Source: Sulfurospirillum sp. UBA12182
GTDB lineage: Bacteria; Campylobacterota; Campylobacteria; Campylobacterales; Sulfurospirillaceae
Length of the DNA stretch: 46,711 bases
Direction of reading: 5' to 3'
NCBI GenBank assembly: GCA_002742765.1
Contig: DLUF01000053.1
Span: forward strand, 1-46,711
The notes under the pieces were generated by a model. That model was not told the origin of the DNA. It did no database searches and saw only the letters and a program-made list of their open reading frames with translations. The position numbers and the translations under genes are program-made. Below are positions 6,226 to 15,095 of the stretch, one piece after another. Position 1 is the first letter of the stretch, and the number at the start of each line of letters is the position of its first letter.

Positions 6226-9090
6226 ATGGAAAACATCACTCAACGAGCTCTTGCGACTAAGATAGGTCGTAGATCGTTCCTTAAGATGGCAGCAATTGCT
6301 GGTGCATTTGGTGCAACCAGTTCGTTTGCTAGTGGGGGCGTAACAAGAGCAGCAACAGAGGAAGAGGTAAAAGACCCATTCCCAGGAAGTAAAAAAGTTA
6401 AAACAATCTGTACTGCTTGTTCAGTAGGTTGTGGTATCATCGCAGAAGTTCAAAATGGTGTGTGGGTACGTCAAGAGGTAGCTCAAGACCATCCTGTAAG
6501 TTTAGGTGGACACTGCTGTAAGGGTGCTGATATGATCGATATGGTCAGATCAGAAGTAAGATTAAAGTATCCAATGGTAAAAGAGAAAGGTCAATGGAAG
6601 CGCATCAGTTGGGATGAAGCAACAGACCGTATCACTAAAAAATTGGAAGACTTAAGAGTTAAAAGTGGCCCTGATGCTGTTCAATTTTTAGGTTCAGCAA
6701 AGATGAGTACAGAGCAAGCTTACTACTTTAGAAAGTTTGCAGCATTTTTTGGAACAAACAACACAGATCACCAAGCTAGAATCTGACATAGTGCAACAGT
6801 CGCCGGTGTGGCGAATACATGGGGTTATGGCGCTATGACTAACTCACTTGGAGATATCCAAAATGCAAAAGCTATTATCATTTTTGGTGCAAACCCAGCG
6901 GTAAATCACCCTGTTGGTTTTCAACATTTCTTAAAAGCAAAAGAGAGAAATAACGCACAATTAATCGTTATTGATCCTCGTTATACAAAAACAGCTGCAA
7001 AAGCAGATTTGTTTGCACAAGTAAGACCAGGTACTGACGTTCCATTTATGTATGGTATGTTACACCTAATTTTTAAAAATGGATGGGAAGATAAAGAATT
7101 CATCGATGGCCGTGTTTATGGTATGGATGAAATCAGAAAAGAAGCGGCAAAGTGGACTCCGGAACTTGTAGCAGAAGTAACTGGCGTAAGTCAAGAAAAA
7201 CTTATCCAAATTACAACTGTATACTCTAAAAATAGACCAGGAACTCTTATCTGGGCTATGGGTTTAACACAACATTCAGTAGGTACATCAAATACTCGTT
7301 TAGCTCCTATCGTTCAACTTTCTTTAGGAAACATGGGACAAGAGGGTGGTGGTACAAATATCCTTCGTGGTCATGATAACGTTCAAGGTGCTACGGATAT
7401 GGGATGTTTGGCTGATAACCTTCCTGGTTATTATGGTCTAGCTGAAGGTGCTTGGAAATACTTCGCAAAATCTTGGGGAGTTGATTATGAGTGGCTTCAA
7501 AAAAGATTTAAATCTCCAGAGTGGATGACTAAAAAAGGTTTCTCATTAGCTAGATGGTATGCAGGTGTTCTTGGTGGTAAGCCAGGTGAAGATGCAATCC
7601 ACAATGCAGGAACTAACCTAAAAGCACTTGTTGTTTTTGGAAATGGTATAACATCTATTTCACAACAAGCAAAAGTAAAAGAAGCTCTTGATAATTTAGA
7701 GATGATTGTACTTGCTGATCCATTTGTAAATGAAGCAGCAATCCTAACAGATAAACAAGATGATATCTTTTTACTTCCAGCTGCTACACAGTTTGAAACA
7801 AGTGGTTCTGTAACTGCTACAAACCGTTCAGCTCAATGGAGATACCAAGTAGTTGAGCCTCTTTATGAGAGTAAGCCAGATCAAGAAATCATGTTTATGA
7901 TGGCTAAAAAACTAGGTTTTTACAATGAGTATACAAAAGGTATGCTATTAGAAGAGACAAAAGACGGTAAAATCGCTCCAATCGCTGGCAAAAAAGACTT
8001 CACATGGCCAGAAGATGCTACAAATGAAATCGCTCGTATCATAAAAACAATCGGATTAACTGGTTGGAGAGCTGATAGAATTAAAAAACATACTGACAAC
8101 TGGCATATGTTTGACCAAGTAAGCCTTAGAGGTTTTGGACCAATGAAAGGTGAATACTATGGTTTACCATGGCCTTGTTGGACAACAACTCACTCAGGAA
8201 GTCCTATCCTTTATAACGTAGATAGACCTGTAAGTGAAGGTGGTATGGGCTTTAGAAACAGATTTGGTATGGAGCACAATGGTGTAAGCCAAATGGCAAG
8301 TCAAAAAGTATCAGTAAAAGGTTCTAAAGTTAAAGGTGGTCATCCAGAAATCACTAAAGAGAACATCGAAAAAGTTCTAGGTATCACACTTACTGAAGCA
8401 GAAAAAGCTGCTATGGGTGCTAACTGGAAAGTCGATAACTCTAACTTGATTGTTAAAAAATGTATGGAAGCAGGAATTGCTCCATATGGAAATGCAAGAG
8501 CGAGAACTATCGTTTGGCAATTCCCTGACCAAATACCAATTCATAGAGAGCCACTACACTCTCCAAGACCAGATATGGCAAAAAGATATCCTTCGTTTGA
8601 AAAAGATAAGCCAAATCACTACCGTGTTGATACAAAATACGGAACATTACAACAAAGTAAAGAGTGGGGTAAAGAGTTCCCAGTCAACCTTGTTACTGGT
8701 CGTTTAGTTAACATGAATGGTGCTGGTATGGAAAATAGAGCTTCTAAATATCTTGCAGCTCTTACTCCAGAGATGTTCTGTGATATCCATCCAGATTTAG
8801 CAAATGAGTATGGAATTAGAGATGGTGGTATGATGTGGATTCACTCTCCTGAGGGAACAAAAATCAAGGTAAAAGCTAAATTCTCATTTAGTGTTAGCCC
8901 TGATAGAATCTTCATACCTTTCCATTTTGCTGGTTTCTTCCAAGGTGAGGATAGAACAGGAAACTTCCCAGAGGGAACAGCTCCATATGCATCGGGTGAG
9001 AGTGCTTGTACAGTTACAAACTATGGTTATGACATCATCACTCAAATTCCTGAAACAAAAGGCGGTATCTGCCGCATAGAGAAAGCGTAG
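6226..9090 (+). CDS. fdhA: Formate dehydrogenase major subunit, selenoprotein FdhA
   Basis: This periplasmic molybdopterin oxidoreductase oxidises formate to CO2. In-frame TGA at 6784-6786 encodes selenocysteine (about residue 187 of 954) in the active-site block ARI-Sec-HSATV. Without recoding the gene would look split in two. The Tat signal GRRSFLKMAAIAGAFG lies near the N-terminus. It is followed by the 4Fe-4S ligands CTACSVGCG and GHCCKG, the catalytic domain, and a C-terminal MGD-binding domain (NLVTGRLVNMNGAGMENRAS). ATG 6226 has AGGAG at 9 bases. ATG 6220 is also possible but only 3 bases from it. A hairpin just after the UGA fits a bacterial SECIS. The metal, W or Mo, is not visible in the sequence, but two tungstate-type importers flank the locus. 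Confidence 0.96.
6784..6822 (+). promoter_or_regulatory. Bacterial SECIS element in fdhA
   Basis: UGA at 6784 is followed after 13 bases by TCGCC (6800-6804), loop GGTGT and GGCGA (6810-6814). The distance and the G-rich apical loop are typical of SelB-binding hairpins such as that of E. coli fdhF. The element is inside the coding sequence. Confidence 0.8.
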
Positions 9091-9100
9091 GGGGTGAGAG

Positions 9101-9691
9101 ATGAGTAGTAATGAAATGTCAAAAATGAAATTCTATTGTGATGACAATAGATGTATAGAGTGTGATGGTTGTTCAGTAGCTTGTGCTGAAGCGCATGAGT
9201 TACCAACAGGTGTAAATAGAAGAAAAGTAGTAACACTTAACGAAGGGATTGAGGGAAAAGAGTTTTCAACATCAATCGCTTGTATGCATTGTACAGACGC
9301 TCCTTGTGAGCAAGTTTGTCCAGTAGATTGTTTTTATGTTAGAGAAGATGGAATCGTTCTTCATGATAAAAACAAATGTATCGGTTGTGGTTACTGCTTA
9401 TATGCTTGCCCATTTGGTGCTCCACAGTTCCCAAGAGATGGTGCATTTGGTACAAAAGGTGCAATGGATAAGTGTACTATGTGTGCTGGTGGACCAGAAG
9501 AGACAAACTCTGAAAAAGAGAGACATCTTTATGGACAAAATAGAATTGCTGAAGGTAAAGTTCCTGTTTGTGCAGCTATGTGTTCTACAAAAGCACTTTT
9601 AGTTGGCGAAGCACAAGAAGTAGCAAAAATCTATCGTCAGCGTGTATCATCTTATGGTAAGGGTGTACAGAGCGCTCCTTATGGATGGTAA
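9101..9691 (+). CDS. fdhB: Formate dehydrogenase iron-sulfur subunit FdhB
   Basis: This 196-residue ferredoxin-type subunit carries electrons from FdhA to cytochrome b FdhC. Four cysteine clusters are visible in order: CIECDGCSVAC, CMHCTDAPCEQVCP, CIGCGYCLYACPFGAP and the CTMC...C..AMC pair. They are enough for four 4Fe-4S centres. It has no signal peptide, so it should be exported in complex with FdhA through the Tat pathway. It lacks the C-terminal membrane helix of E. coli FdnH/FdoH, as in other Campylobacterota versions. It starts 10 bases after fdhA with GGGGGTGAGAG upstream. The end YGKGVQSAPYGW is followed 22 bases later by the fdhC start. Confidence 0.93.
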   Translation: MSSNEMSKMKFYCDDNRCIECDGCSVACAEAHELPTGVNRRKVVTLNEGIEGKEFSTSIACMHCTDAPCEQVCPVDCFYVREDGIVLHDKNKCIGCGYCLYACPFGAPQFPRDGAFGTKGAMDKCTMCAGGPEETNSEKERHLYGQNRIAEGKVPVCAAMCSTKALLVGEAQEVAKIYRQRVSSYGKGVQSAPYGW

Positions 9692-9713
9692 TGCATCAAT
9701 GAAGGGAAAAGTG

Positions 9714-10613
9714 ATGAGAAAATATTTTTATTTCATCATTGCGACCTTGTTTTTGGCATCAGCTGCGTATGCAGCTGATAGCCAGATATGGGGCGATATG
9801 AGAGTAACAAATATCTTCGGATATGGACAAGTAGAGTCAAAGAACTTAGGACCACTATTTACAATGCTCCAAAGTGAGTACTTTCCAATGATATTTTTTG
9901 GGATACTAGTAGGTGTGCCAGCTGCATTTGCGATGCACTACCTAGCGATAGGACCAAAAGTATTTCCACATGGAGGGAAGAAGATATACATATTTAGTGT
10001 ATTCAATAGATTCGTCCACCAAGTGGCAGCACTCTCATTTATCATACTTGTACCAACAGGATTTATGATAGTGTTTGGAGATAAACTAGGGGGCGGTAGC
10101 CTAATAAGATTAGCAAAAGATTTACATGGCTTAGCAACAGTACCCTTTGCAATCGTAGTAATACCTATGTTTTTAATGTGGCTGAAAGACGCATTTTTTA
10201 ACTTCGATGACGTTAAATGGATGATGATAGTTGGTGGATATCTCTCAAAAGAGAAGAGACCAATCCCAGCAGGGAAATTTAACGCAGGTCAAAAGATGTG
10301 GTACTGGATAGCAACATTAGGTGGTATGATAATGATACTAAGTGGAGCTGCGATGTATTTTATGGATTTCGATATAGCCTGGTTGAGAGAGATTACAGGA
10401 TTAAGCCAAATCGATATCCTAAGAGCATCAGCGATTATACATAATGTAGTAGGGTTTGCAGTAGTAGCACTGTTTATTACACATGTATATATGTCAGTAT
10501 TTGCTATCAAAGGAGCAATCCACTCTATCATAGATGGACATATGGAAGAAGAAGAAGTTAAAATCCTCCATAGCTCTTACTATAAAAAACTCAAAGACCA
10601 AGGCAAAGTATAG
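9714..10613 (+). CDS. fdhC: Formate dehydrogenase cytochrome b556 subunit FdhC
   Basis: This 299-residue membrane subunit passes electrons from FdhB to the quinone pool. It has a cleavable-looking N-terminus (MRKYFYFIIATLFLASAAYA), then four hydrophobic helices. Candidate haem-ligand histidines lie in FNRFVHQ, DLHGLATV, IIHNVVGF and FITHVYMS. ATG 9714 is chosen because AAGGGA lies at good distance upstream. ATG 9699 in frame is possible, and any longer form would overlap fdhB. The C-terminal KLKDQGKV is almost identical to that of the partial copy at the start of the window. A strong terminator follows, closing the fdhXABC unit. Confidence 0.93.
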   Translation: MRKYFYFIIATLFLASAAYAADSQIWGDMRVTNIFGYGQVESKNLGPLFTMLQSEYFPMIFFGILVGVPAAFAMHYLAIGPKVFPHGGKKIYIFSVFNRFVHQVAALSFIILVPTGFMIVFGDKLGGGSLIRLAKDLHGLATVPFAIVVIPMFLMWLKDAFFNFDDVKWMMIVGGYLSKEKRPIPAGKFNAGQKMWYWIATLGGMIMILSGAAMYFMDFDIAWLREITGLSQIDILRASAIIHNVVGFAVVALFITHVYMSVFAIKGAIHSIIDGHMEEEEVKILHSSYYKKLKDQGKV

Positions 10614-10635
10614 TAAAATGTGGCTAGTACATTAA

Positions 10636-10675
10636 ATCCGTAACGCTTGAGAGATGGCGTTATGGATTTTTTTTG
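10636..10675 (+). terminator. Intrinsic terminator after fdhC
   Basis: ATCCGTAACGC (10636-10646) pairs with GCGTTATGGAT (10657-10667), with one G-U pair, around a 10-base loop. It is followed directly by a run of T. This is the clearest factor-independent terminator in the fdh region. Confidence 0.85.
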
Positions 10676-10683
10676 TTAAAATA

Positions 10684-10700
10684 TATGCAAAAATAGCATA
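10684..10700. promoter_or_regulatory. Putative ModE-type operator upstream of fdhD
   Basis: TATGC-AAAAATA-GCATA has both half-sites perfect and the same 7-base spacer as the other three sites. It ends 4 bases before the fdhD ribosome site (AGGAGA, 10705-10710). It follows the fdhC terminator, so fdhD-modE has its own promoter and is probably autoregulated by the ModE-like product. Confidence 0.65.
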
Positions 10701-10714
10701 GTATAGGAGAAAAT

Positions 10715-11518
10715 GTGGAGTTAATTTCTGAAACAATCTATGAGACTGAAGTTACAAAAATCAAAGATGGAAAGAAGATTATCGTCAAAGATACTGTTAT
10801 CAGAGAAATTAAATTAGAGATTCTTATTAATGGAAAAAATGTTGGCTCTTTGATGGCTGTTTCAGTTGATTTAAAAGAGTTGGCTGTCGGATTTTTGATG
10901 AGTGAGAGTATCATTGAAGATGTTAACGATATCAAAACAGTTACCTTAGAAGATGTTGATACCAAAACCTTCAGAGTACATATTGAGGCAAAAGTCAATG
11001 AGAAAAACATACAAAGACTAGACCTTGAAGGTGTGATTGTAAGTGGTTGTGGTAGAGGAATTAGTACACAAATCTCCAAAATTGCTATCGAAGCAGCTGT
11101 TATCAAAAGCGATTTTAGCATTGAAGCAAAGCTACTGTTTAAAGAGATGGCAGAATTTTATAAAGGCTGTCCTTTATATGAACAAACAGGTTGCGTGCAT
11201 ACAGCTAAACTTTACTATGATGAAAATACCTATTTCATAGGAGAGGATATCGCTCAACATAACACTATCGATAAAGCTGTTGGAAAAGCTAGGCTTGCTG
11301 GCATAGATGTGAGTAAATCTTTTTTGATGGTAAGTGGAAGGCTTAGTTCAGAGATGGTAGCAAAAGCTGTAACACATCAGATACCAATCCTAGCTTCAAG
11401 AACGGCTAGTACATGTAGAGGTGTAAACATAGCCGATAAATTTGGTTTAACTCTCATAGGGTTTGTAAGAGGAGAGAAGATGAACATCTATAGAAATGCG
11501 GAGAGAATCCATGTCTGA
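10715..11518 (+). CDS. fdhD: Formate dehydrogenase sulfurtransferase FdhD
   Basis: FdhD (267 residues) transfers sulfur to the molybdenum cofactor of formate dehydrogenase and is required for activity. Family blocks seen are NGKNVGSLMAVSVDLKELAVGFLMSE, the SGCGRG loop near residue 113, QTGCVHTAKLY near 152 and the C-terminal TASTCRGVNIADKFGLTLIGFVRGEKMNIY. In E. coli two loop cysteines (CxxC) are described. Here the loop has a single Cys (GCGRG) plus a second Cys in TGCVHTA. The start is GTG at 10715. ATG at 10713 is out of frame and hits a stop. The end overlaps the ModE-like gene by 8 bases. Confidence 0.93.
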   Translation: MELISETIYETEVTKIKDGKKIIVKDTVIREIKLEILINGKNVGSLMAVSVDLKELAVGFLMSESIIEDVNDIKTVTLEDVDTKTFRVHIEAKVNEKNIQRLDLEGVIVSGCGRGISTQISKIAIEAAVIKSDFSIEAKLLFKEMAEFYKGCPLYEQTGCVHTAKLYYDENTYFIGEDIAQHNTIDKAVGKARLAGIDVSKSFLMVSGRLSSEMVAKAVTHQIPILASRTASTCRGVNIADKFGLTLIGFVRGEKMNIYRNAERIHV

Positions 11519-12254
11519 TTTGAAAACTATGATTAAAGAACATCTCAATGAAGAGGGAAAACTTGATTGTAAAGATGCCTATAAGATAGCAGCAAAGACA
11601 AAAACGCCTATCAAAGAGGTGGGAGAAACTGCTAAAAATATGGATATTCGTATCTCTGCTTGTGAACTAGGACAGTTTGGAAAGTACAAAGGCACAGGTG
11701 AGTTTAACGAAGTTGCACAAGAGAGGCTTAAACCCTTTATAGATGAGCAAAATAGAGTTACATGTAAAGAGGCTCGTGGACAAGCGGGGGGCATTGGACC
11801 CAAAGCCATACGAGGAACTCTAAAAGCAGAAAATATAGATGTTACTTACTGTGAACTTGGTTGTTTTACTGAGAAAAAAAAGAAAAGATTAGAAATCAAA
11901 ACTAAAACTTGGATAGAAAATCACGCTGGTGATTTGCTCTTTGGAAAAGGGAAAACTGAAGTACTTGAACTTATCGAGCAAGAGGGAAGCATAGCAAAAG
12001 CTGCTGAGAAGTTAGGCATGAACTATAAAAAAGCTTGGACACATGTGAAGATACTACAACGAAATCTTGATGATGTTCTTGTAGAATCTCAAAAAGGTGG
12101 AGGAGATACTGGGGGAAGTGTTTTAACTCCAAAGGCAAAAGAGTTTATAGCAAATTATAGGCAACTTCAAAAAGATATAGAAGATTATGCAAATCAGAGG
12201 TTCAAAGAGCTTTTTTTAATCCCAAGAAATAAAAACGAGTTTGATATAAAATAG
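11511..12254 (+). CDS. modE: ModE-like regulator with duplicated N-terminal Cys domain
   Basis: Residues about 135-230 of this 247-residue protein match the ModE winged-helix domain: GKTEVLELIEQEGSIAKAAE, then GMNYKKAWTHVKIL, then GGDTGGSVLTPKAKEFI. The C-terminal Mop/TOBE molybdate-sensing region of E. coli ModE is absent. Instead the first 125 residues hold two copies of a roughly 45-residue unit with shared marks: DCKDA / TCKEA at the start and MDIRISACELGQF / IDVTYCELGCF at the end. I do not know a named domain for it. The conserved Cys suggest metal, Fe-S or redox sensing. ATG 11511 has GGAGAG 6 bases upstream, and an in-frame ATG at 11496 is less likely. It probably binds the TATGC-N7-GCATA sites. 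Confidence 0.82.
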   Translation: MSDLKTMIKEHLNEEGKLDCKDAYKIAAKTKTPIKEVGETAKNMDIRISACELGQFGKYKGTGEFNEVAQERLKPFIDEQNRVTCKEARGQAGGIGPKAIRGTLKAENIDVTYCELGCFTEKKKKRLEIKTKTWIENHAGDLLFGKGKTEVLELIEQEGSIAKAAEKLGMNYKKAWTHVKILQRNLDDVLVESQKGGGDTGGSVLTPKAKEFIANYRQLQKDIEDYANQRFKELFLIPRNKNEFDIK

Positions 12255-12310
12255 ATAGGTGCCTCTTTATAGGGGCTAAAATTTGTTTTGCTATTTTTTT
12301 GCTATACAAA

Positions 12311-12327
12311 TATGCAAAAATCACATA
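12311..12327. promoter_or_regulatory. Putative ModE-type operator upstream of wtpA
   Basis: TATGC-AAAAATC-ACATA has one mismatch in the right half. The spacer length is identical to that of the other three sites. It lies 14 bases before AAGGAGA of wtpA, the same relative placement as at tupA. Confidence 0.6.
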
Positions 12328-12352
12328 TTTTACATTTTCAAAAGGAGAAAAG

Positions 12353-13300
12353 ATGAAAAAATTGGCTTTAAGTTTAGGTTTACTTGCAACACTAGGTTTT
12401 GCAAAAGAGGATATTTTGATGTTCCATGCAGGTTCTTTATCAGTACCATTTGCCGAGATTGAAAAGGTTTTTGAGGCTAAATATCCACAATATGACGTAA
12501 AAAGAGAAGCAAGTGGCTCAGTTGCAGCGGCAAGAAAAACAACAGATTTAAAAAGAGCTGCAGATGTTATGGCAAGTGCAGATTACAAAGTAATCGATAC
12601 TATGCTTATCCCAAATCATGCAAAATTCAATGCGCATTTTGCAACAAATGAGATGGTTTTAGCATTTACTCCAAAGTCAAAATATGCTGATGAAATCAAC
12701 TCTGATAACTGGCCTGATATCTTTTTAAGAGATGGTGTTACAGTTGCTCACTCAAATCCAAATCTAGACCCTTGTGGATACCGTTCTATGTTAGTAACTA
12801 TGCTTGCTGAAAAGCACTACAATAAACCAGGTTTGTATGACAAACTATTTGGTTATGGTGACCACTATGAAGTGGGTGAAGAAGATACTAAAAAAGTAAT
12901 CGTAAGACCTAAAGAGACTGATCTTTTAGGACTTTTAGAAGCTGATCAGTATGACTATCTTTACATCTACAAATCAGTTGCTGACCAGCACCACTTAAAG
13001 TATGTAACTCTTCCAAAAGAGGTAAGCTTACAAAGTGCAGAACTTGCAGAACTTTATAAGAGTGCTAAATTTAACATTGATGGTAAAAAACCAGGTGAAG
13101 TAAAAGCACAAATCGGTGCTCCGATGGTTTATGGTATCACAGTTTTACAAAATGAAAATTCACCTGTAAACAAAGAAGGTGCTATCAAGTTAGTAAACTT
13201 TATCCTTTCTCCAGAGGGTGCTGCGATCCTTAAAAAGAATGGTCAAGATGCGATTCAACCACCAGCAGTTTTTGGTGATGCATCTATCTTGGGCAAATAA
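12353..13300 (+). CDS. wtpA: Tungstate/molybdate-binding protein WtpA-like
   Basis: This 315-residue periplasmic binding protein has a Sec signal (MKKLALSLGLLATLGFA/KED). The mature part begins DILMFHAGSLSVPFAEIEKVF and goes on with EASGSVAAARKTTDLKRAADVMASAD, the arrangement of the WtpA/ModA group III proteins first described in archaea. These bind WO4 or MoO4 with Asp and Glu joining the coordination. NPNLDPCGYRS and RPKETDLLGLLEADQYDY hold likely ligands. ATG 12353 has AAGGAGA at 12342-12348. An upstream in-frame ATG at 12299 would cover the operator and is rejected. It heads a three-gene operon with wtpC and wtpB. Whether tungstate or molybdate is preferred cannot be told from sequence. 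Confidence 0.88.
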   Translation: MKKLALSLGLLATLGFAKEDILMFHAGSLSVPFAEIEKVFEAKYPQYDVKREASGSVAAARKTTDLKRAADVMASADYKVIDTMLIPNHAKFNAHFATNEMVLAFTPKSKYADEINSDNWPDIFLRDGVTVAHSNPNLDPCGYRSMLVTMLAEKHYNKPGLYDKLFGYGDHYEVGEEDTKKVIVRPKETDLLGLLEADQYDYLYIYKSVADQHHLKYVTLPKEVSLQSAELAELYKSAKFNIDGKKPGEVKAQIGAPMVYGITVLQNENSPVNKEGAIKLVNFILSPEGAAILKKNGQDAIQPPAVFGDASILGK

Positions 13301-14283
13301 TGAGTTATCTGTCTTTAAAATCCCTAAGCTTTGGCTTAGGGGATTTTGAGCTCAAAGACATAACATTTGATGTAAACGAAGGGGAGTATTTTGTTATCCT
13401 CGGACACTCAGGAGCTGGAAAAACTGTTATCTTAGAGTCAATCGCAGGATTACACAAAGTAGAGGGTTCAGTTCACTTTAACAATGATGATATAACAGAA
13501 CTTACTCCAGAAGAGCGCGATATAGGGTTTGTGTATCAAGATTTTGCACTTTTTCCAAATATGAATGTAAAAGATAATATCACCTTTGCAGCTAAATATA
13601 GAAAAATTGAAAATCAAAAAGCTCTAATGGAAGATTTGATAGAGTTTTTGGGTTTACAAAAGATTATAGATAGACGCATCGATAATCTCTCTGGTGGAGA
13701 GAAACAAAGAGTTGCGATTGCTAGAGCAATCTTTGCTCAGCCTAAAATCTTACTTTTAGATGAGCCACTTAGTGCGATAGATCCTACTTTTAGAAATCAA
13801 ATCATGAAGTTTTTAAAAGAGATTCATAAAAAGTACAAGCTTACAACTTTACATGTAACGCATAATTTTAGAGAAGCTTCGTATCTAGCAGATAAGATTG
13901 CCATAGTGATAAATGGAAAAGTTGTTCAGGTTGGAAGTGCAAACAGTGTTCTCTCCGCTCCAACTAGTTTGGAAGTAGCAGAGTTTCTAGGCTTTAAAAA
14001 TATCTTTGATGCCTCTTTGATTGGAGAAGAAAAGGGAAAGATGTTCTCAATCGATCCAAATGAAATCCTTGTCTCCTCACAAGATAACCTTACAAATGAC
14101 TTTATTTTTTGTGGGGTGATGGATGAGTGTATGGGTATAGTGGACCACTTTAAACTCTATGTGGATGTTGGTGAGCATCAGTTTTTCATAAAAGTTTTAA
14201 AGCGTGATCATGCAAATTGCTCGATAGATAGAGGGGAAAAACTCTATATAGGATTTGATAGAAAGGATATAAGTTTCATATGA
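13300..14283 (+). CDS. wtpC: Oxyanion ABC transporter ATPase (WtpC/ModC-like)
   Basis: This 327-residue ABC ATPase has Walker A GHSGAGKT near residue 34, signature LSGGEKQRVAIARAI near 130, Walker B ILLLDEP near 150 and switch VTHN near 186. A C-terminal extension of about 110 residues (ASLIGEEKGKMFSIDPNEILVSSQ...) resembles a TOBE-type regulatory domain as in ModC/WtpC. In some members this gives feedback inhibition by the oxyanion. The start overlaps the wtpA stop by one base (TAATG) and the end overlaps the permease by 4 bases, so all three are coupled. One palindrome copy is read as LHVT. Confidence 0.87.
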   Translation: MSYLSLKSLSFGLGDFELKDITFDVNEGEYFVILGHSGAGKTVILESIAGLHKVEGSVHFNNDDITELTPEERDIGFVYQDFALFPNMNVKDNITFAAKYRKIENQKALMEDLIEFLGLQKIIDRRIDNLSGGEKQRVAIARAIFAQPKILLLDEPLSAIDPTFRNQIMKFLKEIHKKYKLTTLHVTHNFREASYLADKIAIVINGKVVQVGSANSVLSAPTSLEVAEFLGFKNIFDASLIGEEKGKMFSIDPNEILVSSQDNLTNDFIFCGVMDECMGIVDHFKLYVDVGEHQFFIKVLKRDHANCSIDRGEKLYIGFDRKDISFI

Positions 14284-15059
14284 ATTCGATAAAGAAAAAT
14301 TGGTTTGGAACTCTACTTATTTTGTTTGGTGGGATAATGCTTTTCTTTTTAACCTATCCACTCTTTAAGATGTTTGTGAATAACGAAGTCAAAACACTTC
14401 TTTCTACTATCCAAGAAGCTGATGTTTCAAATGCGATAATTTTAACTATGAAAGTATCACTTTGGGCAACACTTTTTGCTCTCATAACAGGGCTTCCTTT
14501 AGCATATATAATTGCTAGATTTGATTTTTATGGAAAGTCTATCGTAGAAGCTTTTATAGATATTCCTATCATGATACCGCATACTGCTGCTGGGATTGCT
14601 TTGATGATGGCATTTAACCGAGGAAGTATGGGAGAATTTTTCAACTCTTTTGGTATCTCTTTTATAGGAAGTGAAGAGGGGATTATGATAGCGATGATGT
14701 TTCTCTCAGCAACATTTTTGATAAATGGGGCTAAAGAGGGTTTTAAAAAAGTTGACATTAAACTTGAAAAAGTGGGGAGAACTTTGGGAGCTAATCCTTT
14801 GCAAGTCTTTTTTGCTATCTCTATACCCAATGCGAAAAAAGATATCATCAACGGTTGTTTGATGATGTGGGGAAGAGGACTTGGAGAGTTTGGAGCTGTT
14901 GTTATCTTGGTGTACCATCCGATGACAGCACCTGTTTTAATCTACGATAGATTTACAAGCTTTGGTCTTAGTTACTCTGCACCAGTTGCAGCACTGATGA
15001 TAATCCTCTCTATTTTTGTGTTTCTTTTTGTAAGGTTTATAAATAACAAATTAAGATAA
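14280..15059 (+). CDS. wtpB: Oxyanion ABC transporter permease (WtpB/ModB-like)
   Basis: This 259-residue inner-membrane permease has about six hydrophobic segments. The EAA loop is KVGRTLGANPLQVFFAISIPNAKKDIINGCLMMWGRGLGEFGAVVI, near residues 160-210. PIMIPHTAAGIALMMAF is typical of molybdate/tungstate permeases. It closes the wtpABC... set, here ordered A-C-B by similarity. No T-rich terminator was found right after it. The next 85 bases hold an inverted repeat in front of the chemoreceptor gene. Confidence 0.87.
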   Translation: MNSIKKNWFGTLLILFGGIMLFFLTYPLFKMFVNNEVKTLLSTIQEADVSNAIILTMKVSLWATLFALITGLPLAYIIARFDFYGKSIVEAFIDIPIMIPHTAAGIALMMAFNRGSMGEFFNSFGISFIGSEEGIMIAMMFLSATFLINGAKEGFKKVDIKLEKVGRTLGANPLQVFFAISIPNAKKDIINGCLMMWGRGLGEFGAVVILVYHPMTAPVLIYDRFTSFGLSYSAPVAALMIILSIFVFLFVRFINNKLR

Positions 15060-15095
15060 GTAAAAATTTTTTAGTTATTATTATAAGATTTTCAT

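Noticed and set aside
6220-9090. Frameshifted or split fdhA pseudogene
   Set aside because: The interruption is one in-frame TGA at the active-site position with a hairpin after it, and tRNA-Sec and SelD are present. Selenocysteine explains it.
10480-11417. Further palindrome copies at 10475 (ACACATGTAT) and 11410 (TACATGTA)
   Set aside because: They lack the full TTACATGTAA core, and the second is dictated by a conserved FdhD block, so they were not counted.
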